Of a stretch of DNA of 64,000 nt, positions 7,331 through 16,472 are shown piece after piece (the stretch's first letter is position 1; the number at the start of each line of letters is the position of its first letter). Location: contig OZ220680.1 in NCBI GenBank assembly GCA_965116345.1, positions 1,488,001 through 1,552,000 on the forward strand. Direction: 5' to 3'. Origin of the DNA: VXYL01 sp965116345 (GTDB lineage Bacteria; Pseudomonadota; Gammaproteobacteria; Pseudomonadales; Azotimanducaceae). Made by a program: the position numbers and the translations under genes. Under the pieces are notes generated by a model, which was not told the DNA's origin, searched no databases, and worked only from the letters and a program-made list of their open reading frames with translations.

Positions 7331-8776
7331 ATGGACGAATTGGCGTTTACGAGCGCAACCGAACTCGCAGCCAGGATAAAGAGGCGCGACGTTGGCTGCG
7401 TCGAGCTCCTGCGCTACTTCCTCGACCGCGTCGACCGTTTCAATCCAGATCTCAACGCCATCATCGTGGACATCCGCGACGAAGCCATGGCGCGGGCCGA
7501 GGCGGCGGATGCGGCACTCGCCGCAGGCGAGGACTGGGGGCCGCTGCACGGCGTGCCCATGACCGTCAAGGAGTCCTACGACATCGCCGGCACGCCCACC
7601 ACGTGGGGCACGCCCGAACTCAAGGACAGTATCGCCGAGAAGGACGCCTTGGCGGTCACGCGTCTCAAGGACGCGGGTGCCGTCCTCTTCGGCAAGACCA
7701 ACGTGCCGCTGATGCTGGCGGACTTCCAAAGCTACAACGACGTCTACGGTACGACCAACAACCCCTGGGACCTCGCCCGCGCACCGGGCGGATCATCCGG
7801 CGGTTCCGCGGCATCGCTGGCGGCCGGCATGACGGGGCTCGAGATGGGATCGGACATCGGTGGCTCGATCCGCAACCCGGCGCACTTCTGCGGCGTCTTC
7901 GGGCACAAGCCGACGTGGATGCTGCTGCCGCCGCGCGGCCACGCGACGCGGGGCGTGCTGAGTCCTTCGGACATCTCGGTGATCGGGCCGCTGGCGCGTT
8001 CGGCCACGGACCTCGCACTGGCCGTGGACGTCTGCGGCGGTCCCGACGAGATCGCCTCGCGCGGGTTGAAGCTTCAGCTGCCGAAGCTCGCCAAGGCGCC
8101 CGGCGAACTCAAGGTCGCCGTGTGGCGCGACGACGCCATGGCACGGGTGGACGACAGCGTCGCCCTGCGGGTCGATGCGGTGGCCGAGGCTCTCGCGCAG
8201 GCGGGAGCGCAGCTGGACTACGAAGCACGTCCGGTGGACGCGGAACATGCCCACACCATCTACCAGTGTCTGCTGCAGGCGACCATGTCGGCGCGTCTTG
8301 CGCCGGAGCGATTTGCCGCGGTGGAGCGGCGGGTCGAGGTGATCGATCCTGCGGACAGCAGTCCGTGGGCCCGGATCCAGCGCTCGCAGACCGCGCGCTT
8401 CCGCGAGTGGATCGCCAACAACGAGCAGCGCACCCGCATCCGCTGGCAATGGCACGACTTCTTCGAGCGCTTCGACGTATTGCTCGCGCCGATCATGTCG
8501 ACGTCGGCGTTTCCCCACGACCAGCGCCCATTCGCCGACCGCACCCTGACCGTGAACGGCGTCCAGGAACCCTACTTCAACCAGGTGTTCTGGGCGGGTC
8601 TGGCGAGTGGCGCCTGTCTGCCGGCGACCGTCCTCCCCGCCGGACCGGACGCCCGCGGACTTCCCATCGGCGTGCAGTTGATCGGCCCGGAGTACGGCGA
8701 TCTCGTCACCATCGGCGTCGCGGAGTTCCTCGAGCGGCAGGGATTCGCCTTCCAACCGCCACCCGCGTACTGCTGA
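7331..8776 (+). CDS. Amidase-signature family hydrolase
   Basis: The 481-residue enzyme has the Ser-cisSer-Lys triad of the amidase signature family: Lys80 in VPMTVKES, Ser155 in APGGSSGGSAA and Ser179 in GSDIGGSIRNP. Such enzymes hydrolyse amide bonds in the cytoplasm or supply ammonia (GatA-like). The start follows AAGGAG six bases upstream. No gatB or gatC is adjacent and the middle region differs from GatA, so it is more likely a catabolic amidase. The substrate is unknown. It lies between the NIPSNAP gene and mvaD, with only 16 bp to the latter. Confidence 0.9.
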   Translation: MDELAFTSATELAARIKRRDVGCVELLRYFLDRVDRFNPDLNAIIVDIRDEAMARAEAADAALAAGEDWGPLHGVPMTVKESYDIAGTPTTWGTPELKDSIAEKDALAVTRLKDAGAVLFGKTNVPLMLADFQSYNDVYGTTNNPWDLARAPGGSSGGSAASLAAGMTGLEMGSDIGGSIRNPAHFCGVFGHKPTWMLLPPRGHATRGVLSPSDISVIGPLARSATDLALAVDVCGGPDEIASRGLKLQLPKLAKAPGELKVAVWRDDAMARVDDSVALRVDAVAEALAQAGAQLDYEARPVDAEHAHTIYQCLLQATMSARLAPERFAAVERRVEVIDPADSSPWARIQRSQTARFREWIANNEQRTRIRWQWHDFFERFDVLLAPIMSTSAFPHDQRPFADRTLTVNGVQEPYFNQVFWAGLASGACLPATVLPAGPDARGLPIGVQLIGPEYGDLVTIGVAEFLERQGFAFQPPPAYC

Positions 8777-8792
8777 CCCGTACCGACCAAGC

Positions 8793-9731
8793 GTGGCCAC
8801 CGCCGTCGCCCACCCGAACATCGCCCTGGTCAAGTACTGGGGCAAGAAGCCCGGTCCGGGGAATCTGCCCGCGACCCCTTCCCTGGCCATCACGCTCGCG
8901 ACTCTGACGACGACGACGCAGGTCGAAGCCGCCACTCGGGACTCGATCCGGATCGGCGGCGAGACGCGTGCCGATGCGAAGATTCAAGCCTTCGTCGACG
9001 CCATGCGGAACACCTTCGAGCTACCGCCCATGGCCATTTCGACGAACAACGACTTTCCCACCGGCGCGGGCCTCGCATCCTCCGCATCCGGCTTCGCCGC
9101 GCTGGCGACCGCCATCGACGCCGCGTTCGATCTCCGGCTGGCGCCGACGGCCCGTTCCACCTGGGCGCGGCGCGGTTCCGCCTCGGCGGCCAGGTCGGTG
9201 TTCGGCGGTTTCACCACGCTTTGTGAACGCGATGGCGAATGGACGGCGGCCGAGCTGCTCGACAGGCAAGCGTGGCCCCTCGAGGTCATCGTGGCGGTGA
9301 CCGACGAGTCTCCCAAACCTGTGCCGTCCAGCGACGGCATGGAGCGCTCGCGGACCACATCGCCGTTCTACGCCGCGTGGTGCGAGAGCACCGAGACCGA
9401 CTTCGCGACCGCCTGCCAGGCGGTGATCGAGCGCGACTTCGACACCCTCGCCCGCATCGCCGAACACAGTTGTCTGAAACTGCATGCCTTGATGCTCTCC
9501 TCGCGTCCCGCGCTCGTCTACTGGAACCCCGCGACCGTTGCCGCCATGGACGCCGTACGCCAACTCCAGGACGCCGGCACGCCGGTGTTCTTCACCATCG
9601 ACGCCGGGCCCCAAGTGAAGGCCGTGTGCGCTCCGGGGTACGGCGAAGTTGTCGCCGATGCCTTGGCGCGCGTTGCCGGAGTCGTTCGCACCGCCACGAG
9701 CGGCCTGGGTCCCGGTGCCCACGTCCCCTAA
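8793..9731 (+). CDS. mvaD: Diphosphomevalonate decarboxylase
   Basis: This GHMP-family enzyme converts mevalonate diphosphate to isopentenyl diphosphate with ATP. It has 312 residues from GTG 8793 and begins ATAVAHPNIALVKYWGKK, the hallmark of the family. The ATP-binding loop PTGAGLASSASG lies at 89-100, RRGSASAARSVFGGF is the conserved central segment, and FFTIDAGPQVKAV holds the catalytic Asp region. It is followed 13 bp later by phosphomevalonate kinase. The rest of the pathway (mvaS, mvaA, mevalonate kinase) is not in the window. The mevalonate route is a minority pathway in Gammaproteobacteria, where most lineages use MEP. Confidence 0.9.
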   Translation: MATAVAHPNIALVKYWGKKPGPGNLPATPSLAITLATLTTTTQVEAATRDSIRIGGETRADAKIQAFVDAMRNTFELPPMAISTNNDFPTGAGLASSASGFAALATAIDAAFDLRLAPTARSTWARRGSASAARSVFGGFTTLCERDGEWTAAELLDRQAWPLEVIVAVTDESPKPVPSSDGMERSRTTSPFYAAWCESTETDFATACQAVIERDFDTLARIAEHSCLKLHALMLSSRPALVYWNPATVAAMDAVRQLQDAGTPVFFTIDAGPQVKAVCAPGYGEVVADALARVAGVVRTATSGLGPGAHVP

Positions 9732-9744
9732 GGAGTGCGAATAC

Positions 9745-10698
9745 GTGATCGAGGCCTCCGCGCCCGGCAAGCTGGTCGTCAGCGGCGAATACGCCGTTCT
9801 CGCCGGGGCACCTGCCCTGGTCGCCGCCGTAGACCGCCGGGTGACGTGTACGTTGACGGCGCGCGACGTGGGTGGCTGGCGATTCGTCAGCACGGGTTTC
9901 GAAGACGACCAGGAACTCTCTAGGTCCGTCGTCTTCGACGCGGCGCCCGACACGGTCGCCGGCATCGCCCATCGCGCTTTCGGCAGCGGTCACGCCGCCG
10001 AGAACCTGCACATCGCGATCGACTCGTCGCCCTGCTATCTCAAGGGGGTCAAGCTGGGCGTGGGCTCCAGCGCCGCCATGGTCACAGCGGTTGCAACGGC
10101 TTTCGGGGTCCTCGGCGGCAACGCGCCCAAGCTTGCCGAACTGTACGAATTCCACGCCGACTACCAGGGTGGCGGCAGCGGCCTGGACGTCGCCGCGTCC
10201 GTGACGGGCGGTGTCATCCGCTTCCAGGACCGATCCGTCACTCCCCTTTCGCTACCGCGTGGCATCCATCTGTCCTTCGTATTCACCGGCGCCGGAACAC
10301 GAACGCCGGAGCTTCTTACCACATTCGACGCCTGGCGCCGGCGGGGTGCGACGGCGCCGCTCGAACGGCTGGCGGCGGCCGCCCGGGAGGTCGTCGACTG
10401 CACGGTTGATGCTGATGCCTTCGTCGATGCCCTAGGCGAATACGCCGATGTGCTCGAACGCTTCGATCAATCCGCTTGGATCGGCATCTTCGGCCCCGGT
10501 CACCGCCAAGCACGGCAGCTTGGCGCCCGACTCGGGGTCGTGTACAAACCCTGTGGCGCGGGCGGCGGCGATACCGGCATCGGCATCGCCACCGATCCCG
10601 CGGCGACCGCGGCATTCGAGCGGCAGGCCTCGGCCGCCGGACTCGTGATCCTGCCGATGGAGATTTCTGGTGACGGCGTCAGAGTCCGCACCGGCTGA
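9745..10698 (+). CDS. mvaK2: Phosphomevalonate kinase (GHMP family)
   Basis: The product phosphorylates phosphomevalonate to mevalonate diphosphate, the substrate of the mvaD product just upstream. From GTG 9745 it has 317 residues and opens IEASAPGKLVVSGEYAVLAG, a signature that distinguishes phosphomevalonate kinases from mevalonate kinases. The GHMP phosphate loop LGVGSSAAMVTA is at 104-115 and the C-terminal KPCGAGGGDTGIG segment closes the active site. The start is set by AGGAG at 9731-9735, which overlaps the end of mvaD and has a 9-base spacer. Translational coupling with mvaD is likely. Confidence 0.85.
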   Translation: MIEASAPGKLVVSGEYAVLAGAPALVAAVDRRVTCTLTARDVGGWRFVSTGFEDDQELSRSVVFDAAPDTVAGIAHRAFGSGHAAENLHIAIDSSPCYLKGVKLGVGSSAAMVTAVATAFGVLGGNAPKLAELYEFHADYQGGGSGLDVAASVTGGVIRFQDRSVTPLSLPRGIHLSFVFTGAGTRTPELLTTFDAWRRRGATAPLERLAAAAREVVDCTVDADAFVDALGEYADVLERFDQSAWIGIFGPGHRQARQLGARLGVVYKPCGAGGGDTGIGIATDPAATAAFERQASAAGLVILPMEISGDGVRVRTG

Positions 10699-10765
10699 GG
10701 CTACCCCGTTCGTCGACGCCGGCCGCCGCCGACGCGTGCGGCGCGACGAAGCTTGCCAAGGGCAC

Positions 10766-10921
10766 CTTGGAATGCTCTGATCAAGCCATCCTTGGCTTGA
10801 TCAGAACGCAAAAACAAGAGCGCGGTCTTTTTTTGCGTGCAAATTCATCTCCTTGCGTCTTTGAATTTGGCGGCACATCCCTGTGCCGCGCTAGGGAAGG
10901 TCTTAATCAGACCTTCCCTAG
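10766..10921 (+). repeat. 156-bp five-hairpin composite element, copy 1
   Basis: Five consecutive hairpins fill the mvaK2-dehydrogenase gap. They are TCTGATCAAGCC/GGCTTGATCAGA (10776-10805), ACGCAAAAA/TTTTTGCGT (10806-10838), AAATTCA/TGAATTT (10841-10868), CGGCACA/TGTGCCG (10871-10888), and the family-A hairpin with 13-bp arms (10891-10921). The outer left boundary reads CTTGGAATGCTCTG, against CTAGG at the second copy (41955-42110), which has the same length in the opposite orientation. The second hairpin, ending in a T run, could act as a rho-independent terminator for the mevalonate genes. Confidence 0.85.
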
Positions 10922-10973
10922 CGGGCCTCACACTCGATAGCATGTAACAACAAGACAATCAGTAGGGGGAAGG

Positions 10974-12065
10974 ATGGCCACACCCGCACGGGTCGTGGTG
11001 CTGCCGCAGGAACGCGCACCGCTCGAGATCCAGGAAATCGATCTGCCCGACCCGGAGCCCACGCAGGTCGTCGTCAGGCAACACGCCTCCGGCATCTGCC
11101 ACTCGCAGCTTCACCAGATGCATGCACCGCGTCGCCGGTCCTCGCTGCTCGGCCACGAGTCCACCGGCGTCGTGATCAAGAGGGGCCGCGACGTGGGCCA
11201 CGTCGAGGAAGGCGACACGGTGCTGATCACCTGGGTGCCCCGCGACGCCGCCAACGCGGACGGTCCGCCGTCCCGGCCGACAATTGACGTCGGCGGTGGC
11301 CAAACGGTTTCCCCAAGCGTGTTCACTTGGGCGGACCACACCGTCGCGGATGAACAATACGTGGTGAAAGCCGCCAGCGACATCGCCACCGACGTGACCT
11401 CGATCATCGGCTGCGCGGTGATGACAGGCGCCGGCGCGGTACTCAACACCGCCAACGTGCAGAAGGGCAACTCGGTGGCGATCTTCGGTGTCGGCGGCGT
11501 CGGGCTGTCGGCCGTGGTCGGCGCGAGGATGCGCGGTGCCAACCCGATCATCGCCGTGGATCTGGACGACGCCAAGCTCGAGTTCGCCAAGCGTTTCGGG
11601 GCCACGCACGGCGTCAACGCCGGCGAAGTGAACGCCGTCGAGGCCATTCACGAGCTAACGGGCAACCCGGTTCAGACCGCAAGGGGCGGACGTCCCGTGG
11701 CCGGCGTCGACTTCGCCTTCGACTGCATCGGCCTCAAGGTCACCATGGAGCAGATCGTGCCCGCCTGCCGACGGGGGCACTTCGGTGCCTGCCAGGGCGG
11801 CACCGCCGTGTTGGTCGGTGTGCCGCAGACCACCGTCGAACTTAACGCCGGCGCCATCCTCGCCGAGGAGAAACAGTTCCGAGGCTCAATCGGCGGCTCC
11901 TGTTCACCGGAGCGGGACTTTCCGATGTTCCTCGACTGGCATGCCAACGGCGATCTCGACCTCGAGTCGCTAGTGACCGAGCGCTACCCCCTCGACGACA
12001 TCAACGAAGCGACGACGGCGTTGGAAGAGGGCCGCACCAGCGGTCGCTCGATCCTGGAGTTCTGA
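10974..12065 (+). CDS. Zinc-type medium-chain alcohol dehydrogenase
   Basis: This 363-residue NAD(P)-dependent dehydrogenase keeps the catalytic zinc site residues GICHSQLH (Cys, His) and GHES, and has the Rossmann loop FGVGGVGLS followed by the acidic AVDLDDAKLEFA, which favours NAD. The four-Cys structural zinc lobe of class III enzymes is absent, unlike in FrmA at 48.4 kb. The C-terminus YPLDDINEATTALEEGRTSGRSILEF is typical of the class I/III group. A strong GGGGGAAGG precedes ATG 10974. The natural alcohol or aldehyde is not evident. It stands alone between a hairpin element and ppk2. Confidence 0.85.
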   Translation: MATPARVVVLPQERAPLEIQEIDLPDPEPTQVVVRQHASGICHSQLHQMHAPRRRSSLLGHESTGVVIKRGRDVGHVEEGDTVLITWVPRDAANADGPPSRPTIDVGGGQTVSPSVFTWADHTVADEQYVVKAASDIATDVTSIIGCAVMTGAGAVLNTANVQKGNSVAIFGVGGVGLSAVVGARMRGANPIIAVDLDDAKLEFAKRFGATHGVNAGEVNAVEAIHELTGNPVQTARGGRPVAGVDFAFDCIGLKVTMEQIVPACRRGHFGACQGGTAVLVGVPQTTVELNAGAILAEEKQFRGSIGGSCSPERDFPMFLDWHANGDLDLESLVTERYPLDDINEATTALEEGRTSGRSILEF

Positions 12066-12160
12066 CTCTTCCGAGGCGACACGGGCCATGATCCAACCGG
12101 AGGTGTGCAATTAGAACGCTGCTCGACACCCGTCAATACCGGGTCAAGCCGGGCCAACGG

Positions 12161-12979
12161 GTGGACCTCGACAAGTTGCCAACGCTGCCGACGATCGCGC
12201 AGCGAGGTAAGTCGACTCTCCGGGGGATGCTCGAAACCCATGTCACACGCTTCGCCGAGTTGCAGGAAGCCATGTATGCCGAGAGTCGCCAAGCCCTGCT
12301 GCTGGTGTTCCAGGGCATGGACGCCTCGGGCAAGGACAGCACCATCAAGCACGTCACCACGGGCGTGAATCCCCAGGGGTTCAGGGTGTCGAACTTTCGC
12401 CAGCCGACGTACAAGGACATGGAATACAGCTATCTCCACCGGCACTGGATGACGCTGCCCGAACGCGGTCGCATCGGCATCTTCAACCGCTCGCACTACG
12501 AGGAGGTGGTGACGCTGCGGGTCAATCCGGACCTACTCGCCGGCCGCAGGCTGCCGCCGAGGCGAATCGACGACGCCTTCTGGGAGGAACGGCTGCGCGA
12601 CATCGTCGCCTTCGAACATCATCTCGTGGGCAACGGCACGACGATCGTCAAGTTCTTCCTGAACATTTCAAAAAAGGAACAAAGGGAACGCCTGCTGGAT
12701 CGACTGAACGACCCCACCAAGCACTGGAAGTTCGATCCCGCCGACCTCGAGGCCCGCAGCCGCTGGGACGAGTACCTGAAGGCCTACGAGTCGGCCTTCG
12801 CCGTCACCAGCACCAAGCAAGCGCCGTGGTACGTGGTTCCCGGCGACAGCAAGCCGGCGATGCGGGTCATCGTCGCCGCCATCATCGTCGAGACGCTGGC
12901 GGCGATGAAACCCCGCTACCCGGAACCCGACGCGGCGCTGCTACGCGCCATCAAGACGGCGAGGAAGGCATTGGCCTGA
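12161..12979 (+). CDS. ppk2: Polyphosphate kinase 2 family phosphotransferase
   Basis: PPK2 enzymes move phosphate between polyphosphate and nucleotides. The Walker A motif GMDASGKDS (52-60), the lid RQPTYKDMEYSYLHRHW and Walker-B-like IGIFNRSHYEEVV are all present in 272 residues. GTG 12161 is given as the start, but translation of the bases just upstream in frame continues LLDTRQYRVKPGQR, the normal N-terminus of PPK2 proteins. It follows GGAGGTG (12099-12105). The natural start may therefore be an ATT at 12110 or a CTG at 12119. The 3' end is convergent with the carboxylase gene. Confidence 0.88.
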   Translation: MDLDKLPTLPTIAQRGKSTLRGMLETHVTRFAELQEAMYAESRQALLLVFQGMDASGKDSTIKHVTTGVNPQGFRVSNFRQPTYKDMEYSYLHRHWMTLPERGRIGIFNRSHYEEVVTLRVNPDLLAGRRLPPRRIDDAFWEERLRDIVAFEHHLVGNGTTIVKFFLNISKKEQRERLLDRLNDPTKHWKFDPADLEARSRWDEYLKAYESAFAVTSTKQAPWYVVPGDSKPAMRVIVAAIIVETLAAMKPRYPEPDAALLRAIKTARKALA

Positions 12980-13042
12980 TTGAGAGTGCCTTTGTTCGTA
13001 CCTTAGGGAATGCGCGGTACCGAATACCTCCAAGTGAGGCAG

Positions 13043-16000
13043 CTACCAAGTGTCGATGTACGGGTACTTCTTGCCGTCCCGCGGCACCGGAGGCGGCAAA
13101 CGCTTCAAGCTGCTCGCAATCCAGCTTCGGGTGTCGGCGGGGTCGATGACGTCGTCGAGACCCCCGCCGACGCCGGCGTTGATCGCCTTGGCGCCCTCGT
13201 AGGCCCGCGCGACGCGCTTTTCGAACTCCAGGCGGCGTTCTTCGGCATCCTCGATGGCGGCGAGTTCCTTGCGGAAGCCGAGCTTGACCGAACCCTCGAT
13301 GTTCATGCCGGCGAACTCCGCCGTCGGCCAGGCAACGGTGAAGAAACCCACCAGCGAACTCGCCCCGCACATGGCCTGCACGCCCAGCCCGTAGGCCTTG
13401 CGGACGACCACCCCGAAGAGCGGCACCGTCAGGTTCGCGCCGGCGTTGAACATGCGCACGCAGTGCCTGACCAGCGCCGTTCGTTCGACATCCGGGCCGA
13501 CCATCATGCCTGGGCAGTCCATCAGGCTTAGCACCGGGAGGTCGAAGGCGTCGCAGAGCTGGATGAAGCGGGCGCCCTTGTCGGCGCCGTCGGAGTCGAT
13601 GGCGCCGGCCAGGTGGTGCGGGTTGTTGGCGATCACCCCCATGGGTTGACCTTCGACGCGGATGAAAGCGGTGATCACGCCGATGCCGAATTTCTCCCGG
13701 ATCTCGAGCACCGAATCCACATCGGCGATGGTGTGCACGATCTCCTTCATGTCGTAGAAGCGCAGCCGGTTCTCGGGCACCACGTGGCGCAGGCGGCGCT
13801 GGTCGTGGGCCTGCCACTCCGAGACGGGTCCCTGGAAGTAGGACAGGTACTTCTTGGCCACCTCCACGGCTTCCTCTTCGTCCTTGGCAAGGATGTCCAC
13901 CACGCCGTTCGGCACCTGGAACGACATGGGTCCCACCTCTTCGGGCGTGTAGATTCCGAGCCCGCCGCCCTCGATCATCGCCGGGCCGCCCATGGCGACG
14001 GTTGTGCGCTCGGTGGCGATGATGACGTCGCAGCAGGCGACCAGTGCCGTGTTCCCGGCGAACGTCCGTCCGTTGATGATGCTGATCAGCGGCACGAGGC
14101 CGGAGAGTTTCGAGAACTGGGTGAACGTGTCGGTGTCGAAGGCGACCCCCGGACCCTTGCCGTCGTCGCCGGGTCGGCCGCCGCCGCCCTCGCCGAAGAG
14201 GATCAGAGGAATGCGGAAGCGTTCCGCGAGTTCGTACATCCGATCCTGCTTGTAGTGGTTCCGGCCACCCTGGGTTCCGGCCAGCACCGTGTAGTCGTAG
14301 TGCACGAGCATGGCACGCGCCGCCGCCTCGCCGAAGAGATCGGCGTTGATGGTGCACAGTCCCGCGATCAGGCCGTCGGCCGGCGTGTTCCTGCGCAGCG
14401 TCTCCATGTCGTGGCGGGTGTGCTGGCGGGCCACGATCAGCGGCCAATACTCCTTGAACGAACCCGGATCGACCAGCTGGTCGATGTTCTCGCGGGGCAT
14501 GCGATAGCCGCGCCCATAGCGCTTGGCAACCGCTTCCGCCCGGTTCTCGTCCAGGATGTAGGCGTGGCGCTCGTAGGTCAGTTCGAGGTCGGGGCGGATG
14601 TAGTCCGGGTCGAGTTCCTCGGCGGCCACCGCGGCATCACCGGTCACTACCGCCTCCTCGATGAACACGATGGGATAGCCTTCGCGGACCACGTCGCCTT
14701 CGGCCATGGTGATCTGGCGCACGACGCCGTCGCGGTCGGCGGCGATGACGTGTTCCATCTTCATCGCCTCGACCACGGCCACCTGCTGACCCTCGCGCAC
14801 CTCGTCGTCCACGGCCACGGCAAGCGAAACGATGGTGCCCTGAATGGGCGAACTCAGCCCCACCGACCCCTCGGGGCCCGCAATCGCGGGTTCTTCAGCC
14901 TCGCGCGTGCCGCTCGAGCCCCGTTCCGCCTTGACCTTGGCGTCGTGGTCGAACAACGCCAGCGGGTCGCTGGTGTCCACGCGGGCGCCGGCGTAGCCAT
15001 CCGCCGATTCCGCGTTCGCGGGCGCCGCGAACCGTTGCGGGGCGTTCACCGCCGGCACCGCCAGTTCGGCGATGTGCTCGTCGACCCAGCGCGTGTGCAC
15101 CTGGCCGGCGACGAAGTGCTCGTGGTCGAGAACGTTGCGCAGGAACGGAATGTTGGTGGCCACCCCTTCGAGGCGAAACTCCGACAGCGCCCGTGCCGTG
15201 CGCGCAATGGCGGCCGGGAAGGCCAGCGGCGAATGGGCGATGACCTTGGCGAGCAGCGAGTCGAACGCCGTGCTGGTGCGGTAGCCGGCGTAGCCGAAGC
15301 CGTCGGTACGTACACCCGGTCCGGTAGGCGCCTCGTAGGCGGTGAGTGTGCCACTGGACGGTCGCACCGTGCCGTCCTCGGCGAAGGTCTCCATGTTGAC
15401 CCGGGTCTGGATGGCGTAGCCCCGGGGCTTGGCGATGTCCGGGTCGGCGAGTCCCAGTTCATCCAAGGGTATGCCCTGGGCAAGGCGCAGTTGCAGCTGG
15501 ACCAGGTCGACACCCGTGACTTCCTCGGTCACGGTGTGTTCGACCTGAAGGCGGGCGTTGGTCTCGATGAACACGAACGGCCGCTCGCCGCCGTCGCCGG
15601 AAACGTCCACCAGGAACTCGAATGTGCCGAGATTGGCGTAGCGTTCACGTTCGGCGAAGCGCACGGCGGCGGCGATGATCGCGCGACGCAAGCCGTCGTC
15701 CAGTCCGGGCGCCGGCGCGATCTCGATGACCTTCTGATAGCGGCGCTGGACACTGCACTCGCGTTCGCCCAAGTGGGCGACGCAACCATGGTCGTCGCCG
15801 AGGATCTGCACCTCGACGTGCCGCGCCCGGGTGAGGAATTCCTCGACGTAGACATCCTCGACGCCGAAGGACGCCCGGGCTTCGGATTGGCACCGCTGGT
15901 AGATGGCTTCCAGTTCGTCCGCGTTCTCGACCACGCGGGTGCCGCGGCCACCACCCCCGGCCACGGCCTTGATGATCATGGCACCCCCAAGGAGCGACGC

Positions 16001-16441
16001 CAGGAAGTCCCGGGCTTCGTCCAGGGACACCGCGCGATCCAGCCCGTTGAGCACCGGGACGCCCGCCGCCACCGCCGCCTCCCGGGCCCGGGCCTTGTCG
16101 CCGAACAGTTCGAGATGCTCGGATTTCGGACCCACAAAGACGATCCCCGCATCCGAACAACGGCGGGCCAGGCTCGCCCGCTCGGCAAGGAACCCGTAAC
16201 CGGGGTGTATGGCGCCGCAGCCGGTGTCCTTGGCGGCTTGCACGATGGCCTCCTCGTTCAGGTAGGCCGCCGCGCCGACGCCGTCGAGCAGATGGGCTTC
16301 GTCAGCCGCCCGCGTGTGCAGGCTCGCGGCATCGTCTTGCGAATACACCGCCACGGTTCGCAGGCCCAGTTCGGCCGCGGCCCGGGCGACGCGGATGGCG
16401 ATCTCGCCCCGGTTGGCGATGAGCACGGCGTCGAAACTCAT
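13043..16441 (-). CDS. Single-chain biotin-dependent acyl-CoA carboxylase (BC-BCCP-CT fusion)
   Basis: All parts of an acyl-CoA carboxylase are in one 1132-residue chain. A biotin carboxylase domain (about 1-450) contains MSFDAVLIANRGEIAIRV, HPGYGFLAE, the ATP loop AGGGGRGTR (161-169) and ETNARLQVEHTVTE. A biotinyl domain (about 525-600) carries VVEAMKMEH, with Lys561 the biotin acceptor. A carboxyltransferase domain (about 640-1132) contains VLAGTQGGRNHYKQDR, INGRTFAGNTALVACCD and LMDCPGMMVG. This architecture matches the single-chain long-chain acyl-CoA carboxylases described in mycobacteria and some other bacteria. It would form carboxyacyl-CoA from acyl-CoA, bicarbonate and ATP. ATG 16441 follows AAGGAG. 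The precise acyl chain preference is inferred from the family. Confidence 0.88.
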   Translation of the reverse strand: MSFDAVLIANRGEIAIRVARAAAELGLRTVAVYSQDDAASLHTRAADEAHLLDGVGAAAYLNEEAIVQAAKDTGCGAIHPGYGFLAERASLARRCSDAGIVFVGPKSEHLELFGDKARAREAAVAAGVPVLNGLDRAVSLDEARDFLASLLGGAMIIKAVAGGGGRGTRVVENADELEAIYQRCQSEARASFGVEDVYVEEFLTRARHVEVQILGDDHGCVAHLGERECSVQRRYQKVIEIAPAPGLDDGLRRAIIAAAVRFAERERYANLGTFEFLVDVSGDGGERPFVFIETNARLQVEHTVTEEVTGVDLVQLQLRLAQGIPLDELGLADPDIAKPRGYAIQTRVNMETFAEDGTVRPSSGTLTAYEAPTGPGVRTDGFGYAGYRTSTAFDSLLAKVIAHSPLAFPAAIARTARALSEFRLEGVATNIPFLRNVLDHEHFVAGQVHTRWVDEHIAELAVPAVNAPQRFAAPANAESADGYAGARVDTSDPLALFDHDAKVKAERGSSGTREAEEPAIAGPEGSVGLSSPIQGTIVSLAVAVDDEVREGQQVAVVEAMKMEHVIAADRDGVVRQITMAEGDVVREGYPIVFIEEAVVTGDAAVAAEELDPDYIRPDLELTYERHAYILDENRAEAVAKRYGRGYRMPRENIDQLVDPGSFKEYWPLIVARQHTRHDMETLRRNTPADGLIAGLCTINADLFGEAAARAMLVHYDYTVLAGTQGGRNHYKQDRMYELAERFRIPLILFGEGGGGRPGDDGKGPGVAFDTDTFTQFSKLSGLVPLISIINGRTFAGNTALVACCDVIIATERTTVAMGGPAMIEGGGLGIYTPEEVGPMSFQVPNGVVDILAKDEEEAVEVAKKYLSYFQGPVSEWQAHDQRRLRHVVPENRLRFYDMKEIVHTIADVDSVLEIREKFGIGVITAFIRVEGQPMGVIANNPHHLAGAIDSDGADKGARFIQLCDAFDLPVLSLMDCPGMMVGPDVERTALVRHCVRMFNAGANLTVPLFGVVVRKAYGLGVQAMCGASSLVGFFTVAWPTAEFAGMNIEGSVKLGFRKELAAIEDAEERRLEFEKRVARAYEGAKAINAGVGGGLDDVIDPADTRSWIASSLKRLPPPVPRDGKKYPYIDTW

Positions 16442-16472
16442 GGGCTCTCCTTCAGTCGAAATACCGGATTCG

